A DNA stretch of 64,000 nt from Bacillus sp. Y1 (GTDB taxonomy: Bacteria > Bacillota > Bacilli > Bacillales > Cytobacillaceae). The stretch's first letter is position 1. Every line of letters starts with the position of its first letter. The stretch covers positions 2,928,501-2,992,500 of the forward strand of contig NZ_CP030028.1 in the NCBI RefSeq assembly GCF_003586445.1. Reading direction: 5' to 3'. Positions 51,378 through 60,616 of this stretch are shown piece after piece. A model generated the notes under the pieces. That model saw only the letters and a list, made by a program, of their open reading frames with translations, did not search any database and had not been told where the DNA came from. The translations under genes were made by a program, and so were the position numbers.

Positions 51378-52079
51378 ATGGTGAATCAAAAATATAAGGA
51401 AGAATTGTCCTACGAACTTGGCGAATTATTAAAATCGGCTGAACGAATTGTACCTATAAAAAAAGGAAGCTATCTGTTTAAAGAAGGACAAGAAGCACGA
51501 GAAATGTATATTATCTTATCAGGTAAGGTTCAAATATCTAAAATGAACGCCGAAGGAAATGAACTGAGTTTAAGACTTTGTAAGCATAATGATATTGTAG
51601 GAGAACTAACCTTATTTACTGTGGATCCAAGGTATATATTTAATGCTAAAATAATAGAAAATGGTGAAGCAGCAGCCATAAATATTGCCGATCTTGAACA
51701 AGCCTTTTTTAAAAATAGTCAGTTGGCTTTTGAATTCCTCCGATGGATGAATGATCATATAAGAAAAACCATTACTAAGTTTCGTGATTTAGTGTTAAAT
51801 GGAAAAAAAGGTGCACTCTATTCTACCATTATCCGGTTATGTAATAGTTATGGTGTATTAAGAGAAAATGGAATTGAAATATCGGTTCCATTAACAAATC
51901 AAGATCTAGCGAATTTCTGTGGTACAGCAAGAGAAAGCGTTAGTAGAATGCTGACTGAATTAAGAAAGAACCATATCATTTCTATTAGCAAAAAAATAAT
52001 TACTGTCCATGACCTAGATTATTTAAAAAAAGAAATAGATTGTGAGAACTGTCCGATTGAATATTGTAATATTGATTAA
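51378..52079 (+). CDS. fnr: Anaerobic regulator Fnr (Crp/Fnr family)
   Basis: 233 residues. Cyclic-nucleotide-binding fold (SYLFKEGQEAREMYIILSGK), dimer helix, and a winged HTH (LTNQDLANFCGTARESVSRML). The Fe-S ligands sit at the very C-terminus: Cys222, Cys225 and Cys230 in DCENCPIEYCNID, the Bacillus arrangement (C-x2-C-x4-C), unlike the N-terminal Cys of E. coli FNR. It activates genes in anaerobiosis when the [4Fe-4S] cluster is intact. AAAGGAGG before ATG. An FNR box upstream points to self-control. Confidence 0.93.
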   Translation: MVNQKYKEELSYELGELLKSAERIVPIKKGSYLFKEGQEAREMYIILSGKVQISKMNAEGNELSLRLCKHNDIVGELTLFTVDPRYIFNAKIIENGEAAAINIADLEQAFFKNSQLAFEFLRWMNDHIRKTITKFRDLVLNGKKGALYSTIIRLCNSYGVLRENGIEISVPLTNQDLANFCGTARESVSRMLTELRKNHIISISKKIITVHDLDYLKKEIDCENCPIEYCNID

Positions 52080-52083
52080 TCGT

Positions 52084-52115
52084 AATCGCCTATTTTAGGC
52101 GATTATTTTATTTTT
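52084..52115 (+). terminator. Terminator of fnr
   Basis: AATCGCCTA-TTT-TAGGCGATT, then ATTTTATTTTT. It lies 4 bp past the fnr stop and isolates fnr from dhaS. Confidence 0.8.
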
Positions 52116-52163
52116 GTCGAAAAATCGTGTCAAATATTATCGTAATAATCACTATATTTATGA

Positions 52164-52193
52164 TTGAAAAGTAGTTTTATAAAATGATAGTAT
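52164..52193 (+). promoter_or_regulatory. Sigma-A promoter of dhaS
   Basis: TTGAAA, 18 bp, TAGTAT, start near 52200, directly followed by the cre element. The dhaS ATG at 52257 lies about 57 bp further on. Confidence 0.5.
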
Positions 52194-52199
52194 TAACGA

Positions 52200-52213
52200 T
52201 GTAAGCGTTGTCA
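52200..52213 (+). promoter_or_regulatory. cre element (CcpA operator) of dhaS
   Basis: TGTAAGCGTTGTCA matches TGWAANCGNTNWCA at all 14 positions. It covers the predicted start site, a position at which CcpA represses. Confidence 0.65.
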
Positions 52214-52256
52214 TAGTTTGGAAATTACTTAACCATTAAATAGCGGGAGGGAAACA

Positions 52257-53741
52257 ATGAGTCAATTAACTGTTCAATTGCATGAAAAAGTAGAGAAGTT
52301 CCTATCAGGTAAAAAGAAGCTCTTTATTAATGGAGAATTCGTCGAGAGTCAAACTCAAAAGACATTCGAAACCTATAACCCTGCTACTGGCGAAGTGCTT
52401 GCAACTGTTTTTGAAGCCAATGAAGTAGATGTAGACCTTGCTGTGAAGGCAGCTAGAAAAGCTTTCGATGAAGGTCCTTGGTCAAAAATGGGTAGTGCTC
52501 AAAGAAGTAGATTAATGTATAAGCTTGCTGACCTAATGGAAGAAAATGCTGCTGAACTAGCTCAACTTGAGACATTGGACAACGGTAAACCAATTAGAGA
52601 AACAACGAATGCTGATATTCCTTTAGCTGTTGAACATATGCGATATTATGCTGGCTGGGCAACAAAAATTGTCGGGCAAACTATTCCGGTTAATGGGCCG
52701 TACTTTAACTATACACGACACGAAGCGGTCGGTGTTGTTGGACAAATTATTCCTTGGAACTTCCCTCTTCTAATGGCTATGTGGAAGTTAGGTGCTGCAC
52801 TAGCAACAGGATGTACAATCGTACTAAAACCAGCAGAGCAAACACCTCTTTCTGCCCTATACTTAGCTGAGTTAATTCAAGAGGCAGGCTTCCCTCCTGG
52901 TGTTGTCAATATCATTCCTGGATTCGGTGAAACAGCAGGTCAACCGCTTGTTGACCATCCACAAGTTGACAAAATTGCTTTCACCGGTTCAACTGAAATT
53001 GGGAAAATGATTATGGAGAGAGCAGCAAAAACCTTAAAGAGAGTAACCCTAGAACTTGGGGGAAAATCACCAAACATCCTGCTCCCAGATGCTGATCTTT
53101 CAAAAGCAATTCCTGGAGCACTAAATGGGGTTATGTTTAACCAAGGTCAAGTGTGCTGTGCGGGTTCTCGTGTCTTCATTCAGAAAAAGCAATTTGATAA
53201 TGTTGTTGCTGATATGGTGAGTCATGCGAAGAACATAAAGCAGGGGGCAGGTCTACACTCTGACACCGAGATCGGACCTCTTGTTTCAAGTACACAACAA
53301 AAACGCGTTCTTGGGTATATTGAAAAAGGAATTGACGAAGGAGCAGAGCTATTAGTTGGTGGAAATAGTCCATATGAGCAAGGATACTTTGTTTCACCAA
53401 CGATCTTCGCCAATGTTAGTGACCAAATGACGATCGCTAAAGAAGAAATATTTGGCCCTGTTATTTCTGCCCTTCCATATGAAGACTTAGATGAGCTTAT
53501 TGCTCGTGCTAATCAAAGTGAATACGGCTTAGCTGCTGGGTTATGGACACGTGACGTAGCTCAAGCACACTACGTAGCAAACAATTTACGAGCAGGAACG
53601 GTTTGGGTGAACTGCTACAACGCATTTGATGCCGCTTCTCCGTTCGGTGGATATAAGCAATCTGGTCTTGGTCGTGAAATGGGCTCTTATGCACTCAACA
53701 ACTATACCGAAGTTAAGAGTGTTTGGATCGGTATGAATTAA
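52257..53741 (+). CDS. dhaS: NAD(P)-dependent aldehyde dehydrogenase DhaS
   Basis: 494 residues, same length as B. subtilis DhaS. IIPWNFPLLMAMWKLGAAL, VLKPAEQTPLSAL, FTGSTEIGK cofactor loop, catalytic Glu in VTLELGGKSPNI and nucleophile Cys in FNQGQVCCAGSRV. Oxidises aldehydes to acids in the cytosol; broad substrates. GGGAGG before ATG. A perfect cre at the start site suggests glucose repression. Confidence 0.9.
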   Translation: MSQLTVQLHEKVEKFLSGKKKLFINGEFVESQTQKTFETYNPATGEVLATVFEANEVDVDLAVKAARKAFDEGPWSKMGSAQRSRLMYKLADLMEENAAELAQLETLDNGKPIRETTNADIPLAVEHMRYYAGWATKIVGQTIPVNGPYFNYTRHEAVGVVGQIIPWNFPLLMAMWKLGAALATGCTIVLKPAEQTPLSALYLAELIQEAGFPPGVVNIIPGFGETAGQPLVDHPQVDKIAFTGSTEIGKMIMERAAKTLKRVTLELGGKSPNILLPDADLSKAIPGALNGVMFNQGQVCCAGSRVFIQKKQFDNVVADMVSHAKNIKQGAGLHSDTEIGPLVSSTQQKRVLGYIEKGIDEGAELLVGGNSPYEQGYFVSPTIFANVSDQMTIAKEEIFGPVISALPYEDLDELIARANQSEYGLAAGLWTRDVAQAHYVANNLRAGTVWVNCYNAFDAASPFGGYKQSGLGREMGSYALNNYTEVKSVWIGMN

Positions 53742-53752
53742 TAACCACAATA

Positions 53753-53786
53753 AAAGCGAGAGGGTCTTCCCTCTCGCTTTTTTTAT
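53753..53786. terminator. Bidirectional intrinsic terminator
   Basis: AAAGCGAGAGGG-TCTT-CCCTCTCGCTTT with TTTT, between dhaS and the convergent YjcZ-type gene. Confidence 0.85.
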
Positions 53787-53795
53787 ATACAAATA

Positions 53796-53897
53796 TTAGT
53801 AGCCATAGCCTCCACCGAAGAATCCTGCTCCAACAACGATTAGCAAGATAAACAGGACAACGATTAAAGCGAAGCCGCCTCCATAATTTCCACTCAT
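53796..53897 (-). CDS. YjcZ family sporulation mini-protein (33 aa)
   Basis: Read directly: [20 protein letters not shown], then VVGAGFFGGGYGY. Shares the [12 protein letters not shown] core with the 49809 copy. GAGGAGGG lies before ATG 53897. Short Gly/Tyr tails flank one membrane helix. Confidence 0.8.
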   Translation of the reverse strand: MSGNYGGGFALIVVLFILLIVVGAGFFGGGYGY

Positions 53898-54058
53898 GTT
53901 ATTTAACCCTCCTCTATAGCCTTTTCACTCCTAGTGTATTCAGACGGGATGTCAACGGTATAGATGAATGTCCTATATGGGATCAATTAAATATGTTCAC
54001 AATATGTCCATAGGATTTTCCTTCAAGATTCATTATCTTAAATAGAGGGGGTATGTTC

Positions 54059-54661
54059 ATGAAGAAAATATATATAATTTGTTCAATTATTGTCATCGTT
54101 GGTATAACTGCTGGTATATCCTTTTTTTTAATACGTGATGCAAATGCAACCATTCCTGATGATATCGTTTTAACAACAATGAACAATGAAAGCTTTGATT
54201 TTAGTAAAACAGAGAAAAAAATAAAACTAGTGGAATTTATGTATACGCATTGTCCTGATATTTGCCCAACCACAACATTGAAAATGAATCAATTAAAAAA
54301 GGATCTTGAAGAGGAAGGCGTATTCGGAGATAAAATTCAATTTCTAACCGTTAGTATTGATTCCTATCGTGACACACCAGAAGTGATGAAAAGTCACATG
54401 TCCCATTTTGAAATTAAAGACGATGGAAACTGGATCTTCTTAACTGGAGACCCCAATCATATTAAGGAAGATCAAAAGGATATTGAACGTTTAGCCAATA
54501 CCTTTCAGTTTCAATATAGAGATCCAGGTGATGGATTCTATGTCCACTCAACTTTCGTTTTTCTAGTAGATGAAAGCAATAAATTCATTAAGAAATTCCC
54601 TATGGGTGATGATTTTAATCGAGAAGATGTCTTTAATAAAATAATGAAGGAAATACAATAA
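54059..54661 (+). CDS. Sco1/SenC family copper chaperone
   Basis: 200 residues. N-terminal membrane anchor (residues 3-25), thioredoxin fold facing outside. Copper ligands: Cys65 and Cys69 in YTHCPDICPT and His163 in YVHSTFVFL. Helps assemble the CuA centre of cytochrome c oxidase, as BsSco (YpmQ) does. ATG 54059 follows GGGGG at 7 nt; the ATG at 54053 is too near. No oxidase genes adjacent. There is no lipobox Cys. Confidence 0.9.
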   Translation: MKKIYIICSIIVIVGITAGISFFLIRDANATIPDDIVLTTMNNESFDFSKTEKKIKLVEFMYTHCPDICPTTTLKMNQLKKDLEEEGVFGDKIQFLTVSIDSYRDTPEVMKSHMSHFEIKDDGNWIFLTGDPNHIKEDQKDIERLANTFQFQYRDPGDGFYVHSTFVFLVDESNKFIKKFPMGDDFNREDVFNKIMKEIQ

Positions 54662-54690
54662 AACGAGCGGCGTCAATAGCCGCTCGTTTT
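54661..54690. terminator. Bidirectional intrinsic terminator
   Basis: AAACGAGCGGC pairs with GCCGCTCGTTT (11 bp), between the Sco gene and the convergent 54692 gene. Confidence 0.85.
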
Positions 54691-54691
54691 A

Positions 54692-54826
54692 TTAATTTGT
54701 TGTAGATGATAATTTTGCCTGTTGCTGTAATAGGAGAATTGATTTTGGGCGAGGTTTTGAAAAGCTTACCTTAATTCCTGACCCCTTTAACCGATTAACT
54801 AAGTCTATTAATTGTTTTTTAGCCAT
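54692..54826 (-). CDS. Small basic hypothetical protein (44 aa)
   Basis: From ATG 54826, behind AAAAGGAG: MAKKQLIDLVNRLKGSGIKV, then a basic stretch SFSKPRPKS and ILLLQQQAKLSSTTN. The frame is open to 54901 but has no start signals there. Basic and small, possibly nucleic-acid-binding; no family recognised. Confidence 0.55.
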   Translation of the reverse strand: MAKKQLIDLVNRLKGSGIKVSFSKPRPKSILLLQQQAKLSSTTN

Positions 54827-55002
54827 ATTAAAGACTCCTTTTCCGATCTGATTAGCTTTATTGTACATGATAAATATGAAAAAAATATGAAATTTCATCA
54901 TTTTTTTCTATGAAAATAAAACTTTTATTTAAGGTTGATTTTTTTGGCAATGATGATGATATAGAATTTCATGCGAACAACCAGTAAAAAGTGTTATAAT
55001 GA

Positions 55003-56655
<1,653 letters not shown>

Positions 56656-56659
56656 ATTT

Positions 56660-56688
56660 AAAAGAGAGCCAATTGGCTCTCTTTTAAT
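56660..56688. terminator. Bidirectional terminator overlapping the yuzL stop
   Basis: AAAGAGAGCC-AATT-GGCTCTCTTT, shared by ykpA and the convergent yuzL. It begins 5 bp past the ykpA stop. Confidence 0.85.
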
Positions 56689-56815
56689 GTCTTTTTGTTT
56701 TTCGTCTTGCACTATCTTTTTTTGTACCAGCCATTTCATTTTCTGTCGTGCCTTGCCCTTCAACTTGCGGAGAACTTAATCCAACGGTAGAAGGATCTTT
56801 TTTTCTATTTGACAT
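56684..56815 (-). CDS. yuzL: YuzL family small protein (43 aa)
   Basis: Read directly: MSNRKKDPSTVGLSSPQVEG, then QGTTENEMAGTKKDSARRKT and KRH. The pattern KKxPSxxGxSxxxVEGQGT matches the YuzL family of Bacillus. Disordered-looking, with basic ends. AGAGGAGG before ATG 56815. No known function. Confidence 0.8.
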   Translation of the reverse strand: MSNRKKDPSTVGLSSPQVEGQGTTENEMAGTKKDSARRKTKRH

Positions 56816-56895
56816 AATGAAAACACCTCCTCTGTTATTTTCTTATATTTTGATGGTTTTTATCCGAACCTCTAGACAACTTTTTTTAATTGTCA

Positions 56896-56925
56896 CTGTC
56901 ACAACTGTCTAAATTTCGCTATAAT
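56896..56925 (+). promoter_or_regulatory. Likely sigma-A promoter of modAB
   Basis: TATAAT at 56920-56925 with CTGTCA 18 bp ahead, about 38 bp before the modA GTG. The -35 is weak. Confidence 0.45.
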
Positions 56926-56962
56926 TTTCTGTATGCATAATAAATAGGAGGCTTCTTTACTT

Positions 56963-57733
56963 GTGAGAAAAATAACCATTGCCATCCTCATTTCATGCTT
57001 GTTTAGCTTATTAAGTTCCTGCAGCCAAGAAAAAGAGGAACCTATTCAATTGACGATCTCAGCTGCAGCAAGTATGAAAGATGTGTTAACTGAGCTTAAA
57101 GAATTATACGAACAAAATCATCAGGTTGAGCTTCTATTTAATTTTGGTGGTTCTGGAGCATTAAAGGAACAAATTATTCAAGGAGCACCTGTTGATCTAT
57201 TTATTTCGGCATCAAAGGATCATGTTGATGAGTTAGTAGAAAAACAACGAATACTCGCTAATTACCACTCACCGTTAGTAGCTAATTCCCTTGTTCTAAT
57301 TACACCTAAGATTGATAACAATATTCAATTGAGACTCTCTAATCTTCAGGATCATACAATTAAAAAAATTGCTATAGGAATACCAGAAACGGTACCTGCT
57401 GGAAGTTATGCGAAGGAAGTATTTCAAAACGCTAAATTATGGAATCTAATCGAAGACAAACTAATATATACGAAAGATGTTTCTCAAGTACTTACATATG
57501 TAGAAACGAAAAATGTGGATGCTGGAATGGTTTATAAAACAGATGCCTTAACATCAAAGAAAGTAGAAGTGACTGAAAACATAATTCCGTCTCTTCACTC
57601 CCCTATCATGTACTATTATGGTGTCTTAGAATATACAACCAATAGCAAAGAGAGCAAATCCTTGTTTGAATTTCTACAATCAACAGCTGCACAACAAGTA
57701 TTTAAAAAATATGGATTTAACGTATTGGATTGA
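56963..57733 (+). CDS. modA: Molybdate ABC transporter binding lipoprotein ModA
   Basis: 256 residues. Lipobox LLSSC near residue 20. SAAASMKDVLTELKELYE, FNFGGSGALKEQIIQGAPVDLFISAS, and the VPAGSYAKEVF hinge are ModA hallmarks; Ser and Tyr in these motifs hold the oxyanion. GTG start 11 nt after GGAGG. The permease gene starts within 5 bp of its stop. Molybdate is needed for molybdopterin enzymes such as nitrate reductase, in keeping with the fnr region. Confidence 0.9.
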   Translation: MRKITIAILISCLFSLLSSCSQEKEEPIQLTISAAASMKDVLTELKELYEQNHQVELLFNFGGSGALKEQIIQGAPVDLFISASKDHVDELVEKQRILANYHSPLVANSLVLITPKIDNNIQLRLSNLQDHTIKKIAIGIPETVPAGSYAKEVFQNAKLWNLIEDKLIYTKDVSQVLTYVETKNVDAGMVYKTDALTSKKVEVTENIIPSLHSPIMYYYGVLEYTTNSKESKSLFEFLQSTAAQQVFKKYGFNVLD

Positions 57734-57737
57734 TTAT

Positions 57738-58391
57738 ATGAATTTACAATTTTGGTCACCAGTGCAACTCTCCTTAACAGTTGCCTCGGTTTCGCTACTT
57801 TTTGTGATTATTTCTGGCGTGTTCGTTTCTAGGATGATGTATCAATCTTCCTTTAAAGGTAAAACCATTATCGAAACAGCACTTCTTTTACCAATCGTTC
57901 TCCCCCCTACCGTTGTTGGATTTTTATTAATCATGATTTTTGGTGTTAATAGTCCTGTAGGGCGATTCATTGAACAAATTTTTAAGCAACCCGTTATGTT
58001 TACCTGGTGGGCAGCAGTAATCGCTTCAACAGTTGTTGCCTTCCCTCTTATGTATCAATCATGTAAGACCGGTTTTTTATCGGTAGATAGTGAAATAGAG
58101 GATGCAGCTAGAGTTGACGGTGCTGGGGAATGGAAGGTATTTTTATTTATCGCTCTTCCGTTGAGTGTAAAGGCCATTGTTTCTGGTTCTATTCTTGCGT
58201 TTGCCCGTGCTCTTGGGGAATTTGGAGCTACACTCATGTTCGCTGGAAACATACCTGGAAAAACCCAAACCCTTCCAACAGCTATATATGTTGCCTTTGA
58301 GTCTGGTAATAGTAGTCTCGCTTGGTCCTGGGTCCTTCTGATGATCATTTTATCGTATGTTATGCTTTATCTATCAAGCCATATAAAATAG
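57738..58391 (+). CDS. modB: Molybdate ABC transporter permease ModB
   Basis: 217 residues, five or six membrane helices. The EAA loop reads EDAARVDGAGEWKVFLFIALPL, and ALGEFGATLMFAGNIPGKTQTLPTAIY is the ModB signature. ATG 57738 lies 5 nt after the modA stop; starts further up inside modA are possible but would add polar sequence. No modC ATPase follows, as in B. subtilis yvgLM; the ATPase must come from elsewhere. Confidence 0.9.
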   Translation: MNLQFWSPVQLSLTVASVSLLFVIISGVFVSRMMYQSSFKGKTIIETALLLPIVLPPTVVGFLLIMIFGVNSPVGRFIEQIFKQPVMFTWWAAVIASTVVAFPLMYQSCKTGFLSVDSEIEDAARVDGAGEWKVFLFIALPLSVKAIVSGSILAFARALGEFGATLMFAGNIPGKTQTLPTAIYVAFESGNSSLAWSWVLLMIILSYVMLYLSSHIK

Positions 58392-58417
58392 CCATGAGCT
58401 TACTCATGGCTATTTTT
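58386..58417. terminator. Bidirectional intrinsic terminator
   Basis: AAATAGCCATGAG pairs with CTCATGGCTATTT (13 bp) around CTTA, between modB and the convergent carboxypeptidase gene. Confidence 0.9.
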
Positions 58418-59589
58418 CATCCATTCAATATTCGTTTTTTCCACATTCCTACGAATGCTCCAATTAACGCAAATAATAATCCAATTGATATGGCTTTCAT
58501 CATAATAGGTGTAGTTTTATCATTCGATGTGGTTTCTCCTATGATAGAAGCCCTCTCTGGAGCTGTTTTGAGTTTATATTTAGCTAAAGAGATCGTTTGG
58601 AGCTCTTTATTCGAAGAATCAAATACAGTTAAGTCTCCCTCTTTTGTTACATCCACTACAGCAGAACCAGTAAGAGGTTCTGTTATATATAACGGATCCG
58701 TCACAACAAACTTATCCTTTTCATTTTCAAATGTTGTATTCACAGGAATAGTTGAAGTTTTATAGTTAGAAAATCCAAAGCTTAGCAAATTAATTGTATC
58801 ATTATAGATATCACGTTTATACGTTGCTCCTAAACCAATGACTGTTAATCCAATTTGACCATTAGAAGCAGTCGTTGCTAACGTTTGCCTTGATTCATTG
58901 ACAAAACCAGTCTTTCCACCTGTGATACCTTCGAATGGGATTTCTCCCTTCAAGAGTAAATGATGTGTAAACAAAGTCGTATCCCATGATTGACCATCCC
59001 AAGCCAAATCTTTTGTTCCGAAAATTTCTTTAAATGTTTCATTTTTTAGTGCGTAATTCGTGATTAGACCTAAATCATACGCTGTTGTATAGTGGTTTTC
59101 ATCAAAGAGTCCATGCGGATTCGTGAAATGAGTATTCTTAACTCCAACCTCATTTTTTAGAAATTCATTGATATTTTTTTCGTATGTCTCCATGCTACCG
59201 TCAATATGAAGGGCAATGGCAGCTGCTGCATCATTTCCTGAGTTAATAAGCATACCTTGAATTAATTTCTTTAAAGTAACTTCTTCTCCCTCATTTAAAT
59301 ATACTTTAGTTCCTTCAACTTCAATAGCTTCACTACTTACTTTTACAACTTCATCTACTTTTACAGTTTGAATTGCGTAAATGGCAGTTGCAATTTTTGT
59401 TAAACTAGCAGGATACATACGTTCATGCTCATTTTTTGAGTAAAGGACCGCATTGGATTGTGAGTCCATTAATATTACCGAATCGCTTATTATGGACAGC
59501 TCGTCCATTTGCTCAGCAAACACTTGATTTGCACTTAATGCAAGGATAGTTAGAAAAATAAAAGATAGTTTTTTTATCACTGTATGCAC
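58417..59589 (-). CDS. D-alanyl-D-alanine carboxypeptidase (S11, DacF/PBP5 type)
   Basis: 390 residues. Signal peptide to VFA-EQ (about 25), SLTK at 62-65, SGN at 117-119 (INSGNDAA) and KTG in GGKTGFVNES. A beta-rich domain follows, and a C-terminal membrane helix (IGLLFALIGAFVGMWKK) in place of the usual amphipathic anchor. Trims the last D-Ala of peptidoglycan stems. GTG 59589 or GTG 59580 could be the start; AAGGTG lies closer to ideal for the second. Which of the vegetative or spore enzymes it equals is unclear. Confidence 0.88.
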   Translation of the reverse strand: MHTVIKKLSFIFLTILALSANQVFAEQMDELSIISDSVILMDSQSNAVLYSKNEHERMYPASLTKIATAIYAIQTVKVDEVVKVSSEAIEVEGTKVYLNEGEEVTLKKLIQGMLINSGNDAAAAIALHIDGSMETYEKNINEFLKNEVGVKNTHFTNPHGLFDENHYTTAYDLGLITNYALKNETFKEIFGTKDLAWDGQSWDTTLFTHHLLLKGEIPFEGITGGKTGFVNESRQTLATTASNGQIGLTVIGLGATYKRDIYNDTINLLSFGFSNYKTSTIPVNTTFENEKDKFVVTDPLYITEPLTGSAVVDVTKEGDLTVFDSSNKELQTISLAKYKLKTAPERASIIGETTSNDKTTPIMMKAISIGLLFALIGAFVGMWKKRILNG

Positions 59590-59815
59590 ACACCTTGTTT
59601 GAATTCAGTCTTTTTCGATTGTACCAAAAAAATAACATGTAAACGCATAAATTATACATTTGTTACGAAATTGAAAAACTAGGTAATATTTCGTGCTTTA
59701 TAACGAAAAAACCGATACTAAGGTCGTAAATTTACATTCATAGAAAAAGTATAGACAAGTTTCCATTACCTTGATGCATATAAATTAGTAGAAATAAATT
59801 TTTTGGAGGGGTAAG

Positions 59816-60268
59816 ATGCAGTTTCTAGTCGTCAAAAAACGTTCTATTATATTTTCACTTCTTCTGTTAGGTTTGGTTTTCTCCGCCTCCCTTTGGATTT
59901 ATTTAAACATGGGCAGCGAGGCAGTCGTTCAAACATCAGTCAATGATTCTACGAGAGAAATTCATTTAGTCACTGGCGAGTTTGAAGCGACAACTAAAGA
60001 TGGAAAAGAAATCGAAGCGTATCGCTTTGACCCTGGCACCATATTTCTTCAAAAGGGTGAGAAGGTAAAATTAAAGATTATGGGCATAAACGGTGCTAAT
60101 CATCCATTTATAATTGAGGGTACAAACATTAGCGGTAAAATTCTTCAAGGAGAAGAAACTGAACTAGATCTCCAGTTTCAAAAGAAGGGTGTCTATCGAT
60201 TGGTTTGCTTAACCCACCATGATTCAGATTCAAACGGACCAATGACGGCCTATATTGTTGTGAATTAA
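59816..60268 (+). CDS. Membrane-anchored cupredoxin
   Basis: 150 residues. N-terminal membrane helix (10-31), then a single cupredoxin domain facing outside. The type I copper ligands are His96 (GANHPF), Cys131, His134 or His135 (LVCLTHH) and Met143 (GPMTAY). Electron carrier or copper handler; the motif spacing is like the CuA-less domains found near nitrous-oxide or cytochrome systems. GGAGGGG before ATG. Single gene. 59600-59815 upstream holds no clear gene. Confidence 0.85.
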   Translation: MQFLVVKKRSIIFSLLLLGLVFSASLWIYLNMGSEAVVQTSVNDSTREIHLVTGEFEATTKDGKEIEAYRFDPGTIFLQKGEKVKLKIMGINGANHPFIIEGTNISGKILQGEETELDLQFQKKGVYRLVCLTHHDSDSNGPMTAYIVVN

Positions 60269-60279
60269 CCCTTGTAGAC

Positions 60280-60310
60280 GATTGTGTGTAACACGCACAA
60301 TCTTTTTTTT
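60280..60310 (+). terminator. Terminator of the cupredoxin gene
   Basis: GATTGTG and CACAATC arms, then TTTTTTTT. It lies 11 bp past the cupredoxin stop. Confidence 0.8.
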
Positions 60311-60525
60311 GGTCTATTCAAACTGTCAAAATATCTACATAACCTAATAGACCACGAAGAGATTTACCACGTTACAATAGTGTTATTAATAATAACTTTT
60401 TGTATAACAGATTTTATTTTTCACCGAATCATTATAGTACAGTTTTCTTTTTTCACCATTCTGTCACATAACGAACCTCTGACAAACCTAATGTTCATAA
60501 CATTGTCAAAATGTCACCTAGATTA

Positions 60526-60568
60526 TGTGATGTATTTCACTAATTATCTGTTATACTTCAAGTATGAT
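60526..60568 (+). promoter_or_regulatory. FNR-activated promoter of pflBA
   Basis: FNR box TGTGA-TGTATT-TCACT at 60526-60541 and a TATGAT -10 at 60563-60568. The box centre is 41.5 bp before a start site near 60575, the standard class II spacing. The 60311-60525 stretch before it is A/T-rich and holds no credible gene. Confidence 0.75.
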
Positions 60569-60616
60569 GTATTTGTATCATCTGTTATATAAACATTTAC
60601 TAAGAGGTGGACTCAA

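Noticed and set aside
60284..60592. Open frame of 102 codons before pflB
   Set aside because: It begins inside a terminator, has no ribosome-binding site, runs across the FNR box and -10, and has the composition of A/T-rich non-coding DNA.
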